From Coprobacter secundus (GTDB lineage Bacteria; Bacteroidota; Bacteroidia; Bacteroidales; Coprobacteraceae), in the NCBI GenBank assembly GCA_000803105.1, contig JTDA01000010.1, forward strand, positions 1-64,000: 64,000 bases of DNA. Reading direction: 5' to 3'. The notes below the pieces were generated by a model that saw nothing but the letters and a program-made list of their open reading frames with translations, ran no database searches and was not told the origin of the DNA. A program made the translations under genes and the position numbers. Of this stretch, positions 27,585 through 37,150 are shown piece after piece; position 1 is the stretch's first letter; every line of letters starts with the position of its first letter.

Positions 27585-30212
27585 TTATTCTCCGAACTCC
27601 GTCTGCTGGCGTTCTACATTTTTCAGCTCTTGGTTGAGCTTATTCCGCATCTCCGTCTCATTCGAGCGGTTGACGGTCGAGACTGGACGTATGACACCCC
27701 CTCTCTCCTCCTCATCATAAATGGAAACGTGGGTGGCGGGCAGCACGTCAAACTCCAGCTCTCCCCGCAAAGGCATTTGCAACCCGGGCGAATCGACTTC
27801 GGCTTTTATCTTCACTTTGCCGGGACGCAGGGTGGTGCGCAAAAGTACCGGTGCCGTACCCCACTCTACGGGACGCGGATTGGTGTGCGAACTCTCATCG
27901 GCGAGCAAGCGGCCTTCTCCTTCGACCGAAAAACGTATGTGGTAGTTATTCAGCCGCTTAACTACCCCGTCCTCATCGGTCACAGATGCGATTACAGTCA
28001 CCAAATCGGAGCCGTCGGCCACCGGGTCAATCCCCTCGGTATCTAACTGAAGGACTATTTTGGCGGGACGCCTTGCGGGCCTGCGCTTATGTTCCGCCAC
28101 CTTTTTCCCGTCTTGGAAGCCTTCGGCCAACAAGAAAACTTCATCTTGTCTTTCTTTTCGGGAAAGTGCTTTATCGTCCATAAAGCGATATACATCTTTG
28201 AATACGATAACGGGAGAAGGCATGCCGGCCCGGCTCTCTTTCTTATAGACATAAGTTTTCCCGCCTTGAAAAACGGTGAGCCTCACCTCTTCGCAATTGG
28301 AATATATTGTCACATCGGCAGGAGAAAACGGAGTCATCTCATGTGCGATATAAATCATAGGACCACTCTCGGCCTGAATATCCAAGGAGTCCAACGGCCG
28401 TTGGGCCATAAACATGTAGTAGGAATATTTGGGTTGCCTGAAGACATCGGCCAAACCGCCATAAAACGGATCGGGGTGATATCCCCTCTGATGGTCGAAC
28501 GAATGCCACAGGCAGCCTCCGAAATGCTGTTTCGGGGTTTTCCACAAAACGTCATAATTGGTGCACGTATAGGAAGGCGATGCATAGTGTGTCGCTTGCA
28601 CCAGCATGGGGGTCTCTCCCCAGCAACGTTTTACCCGGCTGGTGGAGTTGTGTGAGTTCCAGTCGTCGACATTGTCGCCCCACTCTCTGGTAAAATAGGA
28701 TACATCGGGATTCAGATTTTTGATAGCTATATCGGTATCTCCATTCGAAGGATGAGCATAGAGCACCGAGAACCGTGATGCACCGCGCGCCTCGGAGTCT
28801 CCCACGATATGGGAATAGGGATACGGATATTCATCGGCAACTATTTGCGCCACACTGTCTACAAAGGATTCAGGATACCACGTTTCGTTAAGAATAGGTT
28901 CCCAAAGAAAGACCGACGGGCGATTCCTGTCCCGACGGATCATGTTTCTGATATCGTCGAAAACCCTTGTCTGGAAGATAGGGTCTTCGTTCCAGAATTG
29001 CCAGCCCGGAGTATTCTCGATAACGAAAAGCCCCAAGGCATCGCAGGCATCCATAAACGCAGGGTCCTGCGGGTAGTGGGCATTACGAATTATCTCCAAG
29101 CCCAAATCTTTCAACTTCTTCGCATCCCGCCAATGCAAATTATTGGTCATTGCATTGCCGACCACAGCGAAATCCTGATGACGGTTTACCCCCATCAACG
29201 GACGCGGATAGGGTTTCCCGTTCACCCACAAACCGTCTTTTCCCTTAAACTCAATGCTCCGTATACCTATTTTTTTCCGATAGCCGTCTATCGTCTTGCC
29301 TGTCTTGGTATCTTTGACTTCGATATATACTTGATACAAAGACGGGGAAGAAGGATACCACAACCGGGGATTCTTGACCTCGATGCGAGCATGGCAATAG
29401 CCGTTTTTTCCGGACGGGATTTGAACGGAACTTACCTTTTTACAGACCGTCTCCCCAGACGGAGAGCACAATGTAACATGAACTTTTCCTTTGAACGATT
29501 GCTTGGTCTCGTTTTTCAGCTGTACTTTCAACTGCAAATCCGCTGATTTTTCCGAGACACGGCCGTACGAAACAAACGTACCCCCTCCGGCTACTTCCGA
29601 CGCATAATTTTCATCGGTGATAAAAATCCGGTTATGGGCGATAAGCCAACAGTCGCGATAAATGCCGCCGGAATATGTAAAATCGAGAAATTCCTGCGGC
29701 TTTCCCGGCGGATAGAGCGGGTCATTGGAATTGTCCGTACAAACTGCTATCACATTCTCCTCGCCCAGCTTATCGGTAACATCGAGAATAATGGGCAAAT
29801 AGCCTCCATAATGAGTGGCACACAGTTCTCCATTGACCCAAACCCGGGTTTTCCCCATGACAGCTTCAAAATAGACAAATAACTTTTTACCTAAGAGCCC
29901 GGGCTTCACCGAAAAATGCTTCCTATACCAAGATACCCCCTGGTAATTGGCACACCCGCTGGCTTCGGAAGGCAGAGTGTCCACACTATGAGGAAGAGAT
30001 ACCCGTCCCCAGCCCGAATCGTCGAAATCCACTTTTTCGGCACCGGAAACCTCTCCTTTATAAAAACGCCATGACGGGTTCATGGAATACACTTCCCTAC
30101 CCGAATTTTCGACAGGGAAAAATCCGGCGACAGAAAATTCCGGTTGAAAAGACTGCGCTAAAACAGTCAGACAGAATTGAATATATAACAGTAATACGAG
30201 ACCTTTTTTCAT
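27585..30212 (-). CDS. GH2-family glycosidase (beta-galactosidase type)
   Basis: 875 residues, signal peptide MKKGLVLLLYIQFCLTVLA. Standard GH2 order: sugar-binding jelly roll (about 45-200; WRFYKGE, WGRVSLPHSVDT, WYRKHF, VWVNGELCATHYGGYLPI), immunoglobulin-like domain (about 205-325), TIM barrel (about 330-620) with PLMGVNRHQDF, acid/base Glu443 in ILNETW and nucleophile Glu510 in TREWGD, then extra beta domains including a region around 700-800 with invasin/Ig-like character (VTVIASVTDEDGVV). Both catalytic residues are present. Retaining exo-glycosidase; beta-galactosidase is most common for this layout, but GH2 also holds beta-mannosidases and beta-glucuronidases. Lies 63 bases after the small T9SS-type protein gene and 47 before the fusion gene. 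Confidence 0.85.
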   Translation of the reverse strand: MKKGLVLLLYIQFCLTVLAQSFQPEFSVAGFFPVENSGREVYSMNPSWRFYKGEVSGAEKVDFDDSGWGRVSLPHSVDTLPSEASGCANYQGVSWYRKHFSVKPGLLGKKLFVYFEAVMGKTRVWVNGELCATHYGGYLPIILDVTDKLGEENVIAVCTDNSNDPLYPPGKPQEFLDFTYSGGIYRDCWLIAHNRIFITDENYASEVAGGGTFVSYGRVSEKSADLQLKVQLKNETKQSFKGKVHVTLCSPSGETVCKKVSSVQIPSGKNGYCHARIEVKNPRLWYPSSPSLYQVYIEVKDTKTGKTIDGYRKKIGIRSIEFKGKDGLWVNGKPYPRPLMGVNRHQDFAVVGNAMTNNLHWRDAKKLKDLGLEIIRNAHYPQDPAFMDACDALGLFVIENTPGWQFWNEDPIFQTRVFDDIRNMIRRDRNRPSVFLWEPILNETWYPESFVDSVAQIVADEYPYPYSHIVGDSEARGASRFSVLYAHPSNGDTDIAIKNLNPDVSYFTREWGDNVDDWNSHNSTSRVKRCWGETPMLVQATHYASPSYTCTNYDVLWKTPKQHFGGCLWHSFDHQRGYHPDPFYGGLADVFRQPKYSYYMFMAQRPLDSLDIQAESGPMIYIAHEMTPFSPADVTIYSNCEEVRLTVFQGGKTYVYKKESRAGMPSPVIVFKDVYRFMDDKALSRKERQDEVFLLAEGFQDGKKVAEHKRRPARRPAKIVLQLDTEGIDPVADGSDLVTVIASVTDEDGVVKRLNNYHIRFSVEGEGRLLADESSHTNPRPVEWGTAPVLLRTTLRPGKVKIKAEVDSPGLQMPLRGELEFDVLPATHVSIYDEEERGGVIRPVSTVNRSNETEMRNKLNQELKNVERQQTEFGE

Positions 30213-30275
30213 AATTGCTTTTTTTATGGAGGCATGCCTTATATGCAGGACATGCCTCCACTTACCTCTAATCTA

Positions 30276-31139
30276 TCAATGTCTGATGATAATCTTCATC
30301 ACTTTACCAGCTCCTTTACCATCGGCTTTGACCAAATAAACACCGTTGTTCAAATGAGTCAAATCCAATACGTTCTCACCTGCATTGAGCGTATAGGTCC
30401 CTACCATGACGCCTGTCAAGGAAATCACAGATACCGACTTGGAAGCGATATTCGAGACATACAAATGTCCGTTGCAGAAACGCATGCTGCCCACCAGATT
30501 TTCATCGATAGATGTCGTACCGAAAGCAACCGTTGCATCGGGATGATCCCATGCCGTAATGGTAAGCGTATTGGCGGCTGTCAAATCTTTAAGGATATAA
30601 AGTGCACCGGCTTCCATCGTATAGTCGTCGGTTGTCAACTCGGTTCCGTCCACGCTTATCCCTTTAATCAGGTTTCTCCAAAGTTCATTGTCGGTGAAAG
30701 TTATCGTTGTATAATCGACCGTGCACTCGTCAACGGTCAAAGCCGGGGCTTCATTTTGCGGAGCTTCTGTACCATAATAGAAAGGTATATATACCGAACC
30801 TGCATTATAGCCGTCGTCCAACAGATATACGGCCCAATAGTAGCCGTCCACACTCGCTCCCATATTATTGCCCGGAACGGTACAAATGCCCTCGGCCGTA
30901 CCCGGATTGTCCAAATAAGCGTAAGTCGTAGTATATCCGCCCGGAGCTCCAGTAATCGGCTGTCCCAACGGTGCGATTCCGATATAGTCCTTGGCATTAC
31001 AAGGGCCATTGCTGTAAGTCACCACAATGTCCTCTCCTCTTTCAAAATGGAATTTATCCAACGAAATAACGACGTTTTGCGCCCACATTTGTGCAAATGA
31101 AACCATTGCACACACACAAAGTACTGTTAACTTTTTCAT
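30276..31139 (-). CDS. Small secreted protein with a T9SS-type sorting domain, function unknown
   Basis: 287 residues. Signal peptide ends near MWAQ (residue 21). Residues about 22-125 form an Ig-like domain (FERGEDIVVTYSNGPCNAKD, YIGIAPLGQP, YLDNPGTAEG) of the type seen N-terminal to some secreted phosphoesterases. Residues about 135-205 (WRNLIKGISVDGTELTTDDY, LYILKDLTAANTLTITAWDH) look like a DUF1533-type module. The last ~80 residues (HLYVSNIASKSVSVISLTG ... LNNGVYLVKADGKGAGKVMK, IIIRH) match the T9SS sorting-domain pattern. No catalytic motif is seen. It lies between GH20 and GH2 with 62-63 base gaps, so it is likely a substrate-binding accessory of the region 2 enzymes; this is inference. 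Confidence 0.75.
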   Translation of the reverse strand: MKKLTVLCVCAMVSFAQMWAQNVVISLDKFHFERGEDIVVTYSNGPCNAKDYIGIAPLGQPITGAPGGYTTTYAYLDNPGTAEGICTVPGNNMGASVDGYYWAVYLLDDGYNAGSVYIPFYYGTEAPQNEAPALTVDECTVDYTTITFTDNELWRNLIKGISVDGTELTTDDYTMEAGALYILKDLTAANTLTITAWDHPDATVAFGTTSIDENLVGSMRFCNGHLYVSNIASKSVSVISLTGVMVGTYTLNAGENVLDLTHLNNGVYLVKADGKGAGKVMKIIIRH

Positions 31140-31201
31140 GATAATAATTTTTTAAATGAAACAAAATAGTAAAAAAATATATTAATAATACAAATTGATA
31201 A

Positions 31202-32812
31202 TCATCGGATATATCCGGCGGAAGTCCATCGTCTCTTGAAAAACTCCAATGCGTCCGTGAACCTGCCGAACTCTTTATTCCTTCTCTCGGTCCAACCCAC
31301 CTCGGCATAAGCCGCAACTTGGGGATAAACCATTTTATACATAATGTCGGGACGGTTTATCCACTCGCCCCACATGGCGCAAGTCACCCCCAATATCAAG
31401 TCTCTCCTGTCTTCCCATCCTTCCGGAACCGGATAAAAATTGTAGGCCTTTTCCATGGGTATGGGCTTATGTGCATATTCCAGTCCGGGAACGATTTTAT
31501 CATAATTGTAATTCAGATAGGTATAGTCGCAGTAGCTATTCACTATTTTCAAATTCCTGCGAAGCGCTTTTTCCAATATCTCGGGAGTGCCCAACCAGAA
31601 TTGCACAATCGTATTGTCGGCATCCAGCCGGCTTTGTGTAGCATTCTCCGGATGATAGGCATGCAGCTTGTCTCCGGTAATATCGTTCCACCCCATCATT
31701 TTCTTGCCTTTTTTCTTCAGGTAAGACGAAAGACGGTTGGCGAACCATATCTGCAATCCGGCCGGAGAATCGACCTTCTCTTTCTCCATGAGCCGCTTGA
31801 TATTTTCGGAATTCTGCCATTCGTCATATTTCACCTCATCGCCTCCGATATGAATGATATCCGAAGGGAAAAGAGCAGCTACCTCATCCAATACGTCACG
31901 GACAAACTGCTGTGTCCTGGAATCGGCGATGTCGAAAACCGACGAGAAGACACCGTAGGCACAGGAAACCGGAATCTCTTTTTTGCTACATCCCAACCAC
32001 GGATATGCGGCAATCGCAGCTGAGGCATGACCTGGAAATTCTATTTCGGGAACAATCGTGATGTGACGCTCGGCCGCATAGGCAACAATCTCCCGAATAT
32101 CTTTCTGGGTATAATATCCGCTGACGGGCTTTTTGTCATACACCGTGCTTTCATACCAATTCAGTTGGGTGGAGTCCCTGCGACCACCGACCTCGGTCAG
32201 CCGGGGATATTTTTTTATTTCTATCCGCCAGCCTTGGTCGTCGGTCAAGTGCCAATGGAACACATTCATTTTCAGCATCGCCATTTCGTCCAATAATTTT
32301 TTCACCTCTTTCTTTCCTTGGAAATTACGGGCTTCGTCCAATAAAAAGCCCCTCCACGGGAAAGCCGGGGAATCGGCAATTTCTACATAAGGGAACCGAT
32401 AAGCGGCTTGTTCTTTTTGAAGCAGCTGCTTCAAGGTCTGAACGGCATAGAATACTCCCGCCGGAGCAGAGGCTTGAATCGAGATGCCCGAACCGGTAAT
32501 ATCAAGGGTATATCCTTCTTTCGCTATGTCTTTTGAAAAAAGCACCCGAAAATCGGCCTGCTCCCGATTCGAGAACCTATAAGCGACCCCCGCCTCCTTT
32601 TTCAAGGCATCCATCTCCTTTTTCGTCTCATACTTGAAAACCTCGTCGCAATAGACCGACAAGCGTTTCTCTATCCGGCACGTGCCTTCTTTCCACTCTA
32701 CTTGATTGGGATAAGGCAATATCGTATTTCCTGCGAAAGAGGTGCTTCCGCACAGCAGGGCAAAGGCTCCTGCCACAATTCCCAAAAGATATTTTATTCC
32801 TGTTTTTCTCAT
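31202..32812 (-). CDS. GH20 beta-N-acetylhexosaminidase
   Basis: 536 residues. Retaining, substrate-assisted enzyme that removes terminal beta-GlcNAc or beta-GalNAc. Signal peptide about 1-27 (ending STSFAG). N-terminal GH20b domain about 30-150, then the TIM barrel starting PAFPWRGFLLDEARNF. The catalytic Asp-Glu pair is D325-E326 in IHIGGDEVKYDEW; KYPRLTEVGG, EIEFPGHASA and the tryptophans around WLGTPEI and MWGEW line the active site. Compact form without extra C-terminal modules. Its ATG overlaps the stop of the LamG-EEP gene by four bases, so the two are translationally coupled. Likely periplasmic or surface; substrate in region 2 would be a HexNAc-bearing glycan. Confidence 0.94.
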   Translation of the reverse strand: MRKTGIKYLLGIVAGAFALLCGSTSFAGNTILPYPNQVEWKEGTCRIEKRLSVYCDEVFKYETKKEMDALKKEAGVAYRFSNREQADFRVLFSKDIAKEGYTLDITGSGISIQASAPAGVFYAVQTLKQLLQKEQAAYRFPYVEIADSPAFPWRGFLLDEARNFQGKKEVKKLLDEMAMLKMNVFHWHLTDDQGWRIEIKKYPRLTEVGGRRDSTQLNWYESTVYDKKPVSGYYTQKDIREIVAYAAERHITIVPEIEFPGHASAAIAAYPWLGCSKKEIPVSCAYGVFSSVFDIADSRTQQFVRDVLDEVAALFPSDIIHIGGDEVKYDEWQNSENIKRLMEKEKVDSPAGLQIWFANRLSSYLKKKGKKMMGWNDITGDKLHAYHPENATQSRLDADNTIVQFWLGTPEILEKALRRNLKIVNSYCDYTYLNYNYDKIVPGLEYAHKPIPMEKAYNFYPVPEGWEDRRDLILGVTCAMWGEWINRPDIMYKMVYPQVAAYAEVGWTERRNKEFGRFTDALEFFKRRWTSAGYIR

Positions 32813-34308
32813 TTCTTAAACTTGAACGTGGTTATCATTGCCGCATGATCTGAGGGGAAACGCACGGGATGGCTGTCTATCATCTCGGAACGAACGGCTT
32901 TCACCTTTTTCCCTTTGTAATAGATAAAATCGATGCGGTATTGCAAATCCAACTTAGACATGGTAGACCATGTCAGGCATGGATATTTGACCGGGTCGGG
33001 GTGCAACTCCCTATAAGAGTCTTTGAAGCCTTTTTGCTCCATCAACACGCTCGTCGGCCATTTAAAGACATACCCTCCAAAGAGATGTTTGGCCTCTTCT
33101 GTCCAATCCAAATGAGAGCCGCTATTGAAATCGCCGGAGACGAAAAGCGGGACTTCTTTCCGGTCGAAGAACGGTTTCATATCTTCCATAATCGCACTCA
33201 GTTCCCTGTATCTCGTGGGCAACTCACCTTTTTCCATTTCGGCCACCGTCATCCGGGCCCTTATCTGCTCGTCGGTGATAGGGCGGTAATCCAGCCACAG
33301 GTTCACATAATTGAAGGTTTGAGTCTGGCTGATACGTATCGTGGCCGCACAGGTATTAAACGGCTGGAACATGTCCCATGTCTGCTCGATAGGATATTTG
33401 CTCATGATAGACAGATTGGAACTTCTCAGATAAAAATAATATCCCAAAGCATCGGCTATTTCAGCGCCTGCACCGTATGTCTCAATCATGCCAATGACAT
33501 CGGCTTTCGCCCCTTTAATCACCTCGACGACCCGTTCGACGCCTACTTGTTCGCCCAGTTCATGCCCTCCGTGGAATATATTGAAAGCCATCAGGTTAAT
33601 CTCCGGGGTAAAGCGGGGCAGATTGTCTTCCTGCCTGATTCCCGTATGACGAAAATACTCTTCGGCAATCTCTTCGCTGCTTCTCACCCGGTCGGTAAAC
33701 CGGAACTGGTCCAGCATACCGTTGAAGCTGTTCCATTGGTTATCGACGTGATTCCCGATGCGCACCGGATTTCCGGTAGCCAGATTCTTGTTTCCGTTGG
33801 TACAGTAGGTAGCGACGTTTTTCCCGTCATAATACATTTTCATCTCGTCTTTCTCGGCAAAATGAGTAATGGCCAAAAAATGCCACTTGCCGTCGTTGAC
33901 AGGCTGCCGCTTCGCCGTAGGCCTGTAATCCCACTGCCAATTTTTCCCATCGGTGAAATAGACGGCCCAAGAGCCGTTTTCCTGCGTGGAAATCATAAAT
34001 CCGGCATCCTTCATATCGTAAGACATCTTGTTGCTGACGATACCTTTCCAACCGACATTTTCGCTCGCTGATTTCAACCAGATACTTATGGAGAAAGAAC
34101 CCGCCATATCTACCGAATCGATTTGATGAACGGTAACGGGATTACGATGATAGGCAGCCCGGCTGATATCGAGTGCCTTACCCTCGATACCTTCGGAAAA
34201 ACGGTAGTCCTTGTAAAACTCCGAAGGGTCGTTGAATGTCAATGCCACCTCTTTGGCTTGCATCAGCAGAGATGTGGATATGAATAGTAAAAACAGTATT
34301 TTTTTCAT
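32809..34308 (-). CDS. Secreted LamG/concanavalin-like plus endonuclease/exonuclease/phosphatase (EEP) domain protein
   Basis: 499 residues, signal peptide MKKILFLLFISTSLLMQA. Residues about 20-220 are a LamG-type jelly roll (SFSISIWLKSASENVGWKG, DGKWHFLAITHF, VRIGNHVDNQWNSFNGMLDQFR), residues about 235-499 the EEP fold: NLMAFNIFHGG, metal-binding Glu in IGMIETYGAG, GDFNSGSHLDW, RIDFIYYKG and FPSDHAAM. EEP proteins cleave phosphodiester or phosphomonoester bonds in nucleic acids, phospholipids (sphingomyelinase type) or inositol phosphates. All core motifs are kept, so hydrolytic activity is likely. The LamG module suggests targeting to a glycan. The gene overlaps GH20 by four bases and follows the esterase by 12, placing it inside the glycan operon. 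Substrate unknown. Confidence 0.85.
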   Translation of the reverse strand: MKKILFLLFISTSLLMQAKEVALTFNDPSEFYKDYRFSEGIEGKALDISRAAYHRNPVTVHQIDSVDMAGSFSISIWLKSASENVGWKGIVSNKMSYDMKDAGFMISTQENGSWAVYFTDGKNWQWDYRPTAKRQPVNDGKWHFLAITHFAEKDEMKMYYDGKNVATYCTNGNKNLATGNPVRIGNHVDNQWNSFNGMLDQFRFTDRVRSSEEIAEEYFRHTGIRQEDNLPRFTPEINLMAFNIFHGGHELGEQVGVERVVEVIKGAKADVIGMIETYGAGAEIADALGYYFYLRSSNLSIMSKYPIEQTWDMFQPFNTCAATIRISQTQTFNYVNLWLDYRPITDEQIRARMTVAEMEKGELPTRYRELSAIMEDMKPFFDRKEVPLFVSGDFNSGSHLDWTEEAKHLFGGYVFKWPTSVLMEQKGFKDSYRELHPDPVKYPCLTWSTMSKLDLQYRIDFIYYKGKKVKAVRSEMIDSHPVRFPSDHAAMITTFKFKK

Positions 34309-34320
34309 TTTTATCTTCTT

Positions 34321-35196
34321 TTATTTTTTGCCCGGTTTGCAAGTCTTGAGCCAGACTTCCAAATCGTTCAACATTTGATTCTTATACAGGAAACTTTCCA
34401 GTATTCCCCAACCGTGACCGCCCGAAGGGTATATATGGAGGGAGGCCGGTATTCCATGTTTGCGCAAGGCCAGATAATAATTCACACCGTTGTCCGGCGC
34501 TACTACATCGTCATCGTCGCTATACACGATAAAAGCCGGGGGGGTGTTGCCGGTCACTTGCTTTTCGTTGGAATATTTCTCTTCCAATTCCTTAGAAGCT
34601 CCCGGCCCCAATAGATTATCGTGCGATCCCATGTGGGTGTACTTCTTATCCATCGTAATGACCGGATAGAACAGTATCTGGAAGTCGGGGCGCAAATTCC
34701 CGGTACTGCGTACTGCCACGGTAGAAGCCAAATGGCCTCCGGCCGAAGAGCCCATGATACCCACATCGTCGGGATTGATATTCCATTGCGAAGCATGACT
34801 CTTGATGAGCCTCATCGCCTCTTCGGCATCGGAATAAGGCACTTCTTTATGCCCCCGCTTGGGCATTCTATATTTCAGCACAATTGCAGCGATACCCATT
34901 TTGTTAAAATAAGGAGCCCAATCGTACCCTTCATGGTGATAGGCCAAATGTACGTATGCTCCTCCCGGACAAATAAGTACGGCTTTGCCGGTAGCTACCC
35001 GGGAATCGGGCAGGAATACCCGAATCGAAGGTTTGAAATTGCCTATCGACTCATCGAAGGGAGGAGAATCCATGCCGTTGCTGTTGGGCAATCCCTGTTG
35101 CCACAAATCGATGTCGAAAACCTTGTTATTTTGTTGTGCGATACCCGCTACCGCCACGCACAAAAGAAGCATGACGACATACCATTTACGTCTCAT
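34321..35196 (-). CDS. Secreted alpha/beta hydrolase, carbohydrate-esterase-like
   Basis: 291 residues with a signal peptide (MRRKWYVVMLLLCVAVAGIAQ). Acetyl-esterase/lipase type: oxyanion region CPGGAYVHLAYHHEG near residue 75, nucleophile Ser151 in GSSAGGH, acidic residue in VYSDDDDVVAPD and His in SGGHGWG near residue 270. Such proteins in glycan loci remove acetyl or other acyl groups from sugars so that glycosidases can act. It lies 169 bases after SusD, a gap that contains dispersed-repeat copy C, and 12 bases before the LamG-EEP gene. Family clear; the acyl group and substrate are not predictable. Confidence 0.87.
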   Translation of the reverse strand: MRRKWYVVMLLLCVAVAGIAQQNNKVFDIDLWQQGLPNSNGMDSPPFDESIGNFKPSIRVFLPDSRVATGKAVLICPGGAYVHLAYHHEGYDWAPYFNKMGIAAIVLKYRMPKRGHKEVPYSDAEEAMRLIKSHASQWNINPDDVGIMGSSAGGHLASTVAVRSTGNLRPDFQILFYPVITMDKKYTHMGSHDNLLGPGASKELEEKYSNEKQVTGNTPPAFIVYSDDDDVVAPDNGVNYYLALRKHGIPASLHIYPSGGHGWGILESFLYKNQMLNDLEVWLKTCKPGKK

Positions 35197-35320
35197 AATT
35201 TACTGATTTTTTTAAGGATGTGTGCATCGTACCCCACTTTCGGGGCACGGCACATTTTCCGTTTTTTTTAAGCATGAAGTTTATAGAGCCCGCCTGAATT
35301 TTCCCAACAAGAAAACAGAA

Positions 35321-35359
35321 ACTCTCAAATCTGACCCGAGCAAAATACAGACAGGCTCT
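35321..35359 (+). repeat. Dispersed intergenic repeat, copy C (short)
   Basis: ACTCTCAAATCTGACCCGAG followed by CAAAATACAGACAGGCTCT. The block matches the distal part of copies A (21495-21651) and B (63104-63238). It starts 7 bases beyond the minus-strand SusD stop codon, in the same orientation as the other two. Confidence 0.55.
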
Positions 35360-35365
35360 TATTGC

Positions 35366-37138
35366 TTACCAAAAATTGGTTTCTTTCAAATTCGGGTTGG
35401 TTATCCGTTCGCCTTGCGGAATCGGGAAATAGTAATATTTCGGTTCTTCGAATTTTTTGGGGTTCTCCACATCATTAGTCAGGATGATATAACCGTGGTC
35501 GCCTTCGGACAAGGAAATACTGGTCTTTTCACCGTTCTCTTCTTCCAGATAATAGCATATCTTCTTTTTATATATGGGTTTCACGGCCTTGCTGTTCAAG
35601 AATATGCCCACATCGGTAACACCGTCACCGGTGACATCGAACACATCGTTTATCTTTGCGATATAAGCTCCCTGCGGCAATTCGAGCAACTTGCCTACTT
35701 TCCATCTCATCAAATCGTCCTGGCGGAATCCCTCGCAAGCCAATTCGACCCGCCTTTCCCGACGAATTTCGAGAATGGCGTTTCTCATACCACCGGTCAC
35801 ATTCGGGTATTGTTGTTCCAAAACCGGATCGGCAACGAGGTCGGACAATACCATATCCGGCATCCCTACCCGTTTTCTCAACTTGTTGATGGATTTGTCC
35901 AAATCGGGCTGAGTCAATGTGCCGAGCTCGGCTTTCGCTTCGGCATAAATCAGAAGGATTTCGCCCAATCTCATCAAAGGCAGGTCGGTGTATGAACATC
36001 CCCATTGATTCTGCGAGGCGTCCTTTGACACGAATTTTATCTGCGGATAGCCCCCCAAGTTCATATTGGGGACAAAAGGTTTCGCATCTCCCGGACGAAT
36101 ATAGCCGGGATACATAAAGGTCTGTGCATATCGGGGATCTCTGTCGGCAAATGTCTCAATGAAAGTCTTCGTCTGATAATTTTCTACGGAAGAGAAGGGC
36201 ACAGCCTTTTCGTCTTTTTTCACCAAATAGCTTTCCATTAAAGACCGGCTCAAATTGGTGGTATAGGCAAACACATGCATAGAAGCATCGTGGCGAATGA
36301 GGGCTTCGTTGTCAAAATCCTTGTACAAAATCATCTCTTTGCATTTGCTCAAGTTATTGCTGGCAAACAAGTTACGATAAGCTTCGTTCACTCCCCCGTC
36401 GGTGTAGATATCAAACTCGGCCGTATTTTCCATAATCTTCTCACAAGCGGACACGGCTTCTTCAAGGAACTTATCGGCTGTGCTTTCCAGCCCCAATTCG
36501 GTATGGTATTTCCGGAATGTACCTTCATGCAATGCGATTCGGGCAAGCAATCCATAGGCATACCACTGGGTGTATGTAACCCGCCCCTTCAAATCCGGCA
36601 AGATATGTTTACACCCGAACCTCAAATCCTCCATAATTTTATCCATCACGAACAAACGGGAATCTTGAGGTTTGTAAAGTTCGTCGATATCGGTATCGCT
36701 CAACACGTGGTCATACCAAGGAACGTCGCTATACCGCTTAACCAATTCATAATATTCTTTTCCCCGAAGCATACGGACAATACCGATATAATGGTCGATA
36801 AGCGCCTGGTCGCCTTCCGCCCTGCCCGCATTGTCCAAGAAATAGTTCAATTCCCTCACTTGTCCCCAATTCCAACCACCGACTGTAGCCGGGGTTATAT
36901 TCCCGCGAATCAAGTCCAACATCTCATCTTTTTCCGATGCCACCACGTTGTCTGTTCCGATGTCCCAATATTGGGGGGACTCACTCAGATACAGTTTATT
37001 GACAAACAAAGCCAAATCGGACGGCGAGTTGAAAAACTTTTCCGTAACCAACGAGGTCTCGGGCAACCGGTCCAAAAAAGAATCATTACAACCACACAAA
37101 CTTATAAACACGACAACTATATATAATATCCTTTTCAT
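35366..37138 (-). CDS. SusD/RagB-family nutrient-binding lipoprotein
   Basis: 590 residues. Lipobox SLCGC (Cys about residue 17) followed by NDSFLDRLPETSL, the classic SusD N-terminus. Helical TPR region with IGIVRMLRGKEYYELVKRYSDVPW, and the C-terminal family signature EIRRERRVELACEGFRQDDLMRWKVGKLL near 470. It pairs with the STN-type SusC encoded 12 bases upstream as the lid of the channel. Placed under ECF sigma/FecR control in region 2. A distinct protein from the SusD at 4608-6176; each matches its own SusC. Confidence 0.95.
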   Translation of the reverse strand: MKRILYIVVVFISLCGCNDSFLDRLPETSLVTEKFFNSPSDLALFVNKLYLSESPQYWDIGTDNVVASEKDEMLDLIRGNITPATVGGWNWGQVRELNYFLDNAGRAEGDQALIDHYIGIVRMLRGKEYYELVKRYSDVPWYDHVLSDTDIDELYKPQDSRLFVMDKIMEDLRFGCKHILPDLKGRVTYTQWYAYGLLARIALHEGTFRKYHTELGLESTADKFLEEAVSACEKIMENTAEFDIYTDGGVNEAYRNLFASNNLSKCKEMILYKDFDNEALIRHDASMHVFAYTTNLSRSLMESYLVKKDEKAVPFSSVENYQTKTFIETFADRDPRYAQTFMYPGYIRPGDAKPFVPNMNLGGYPQIKFVSKDASQNQWGCSYTDLPLMRLGEILLIYAEAKAELGTLTQPDLDKSINKLRKRVGMPDMVLSDLVADPVLEQQYPNVTGGMRNAILEIRRERRVELACEGFRQDDLMRWKVGKLLELPQGAYIAKINDVFDVTGDGVTDVGIFLNSKAVKPIYKKKICYYLEEENGEKTSISLSEGDHGYIILTNDVENPKKFEEPKYYYFPIPQGERITNPNLKETNFW

Positions 37139-37150
37139 AATTCATACATT

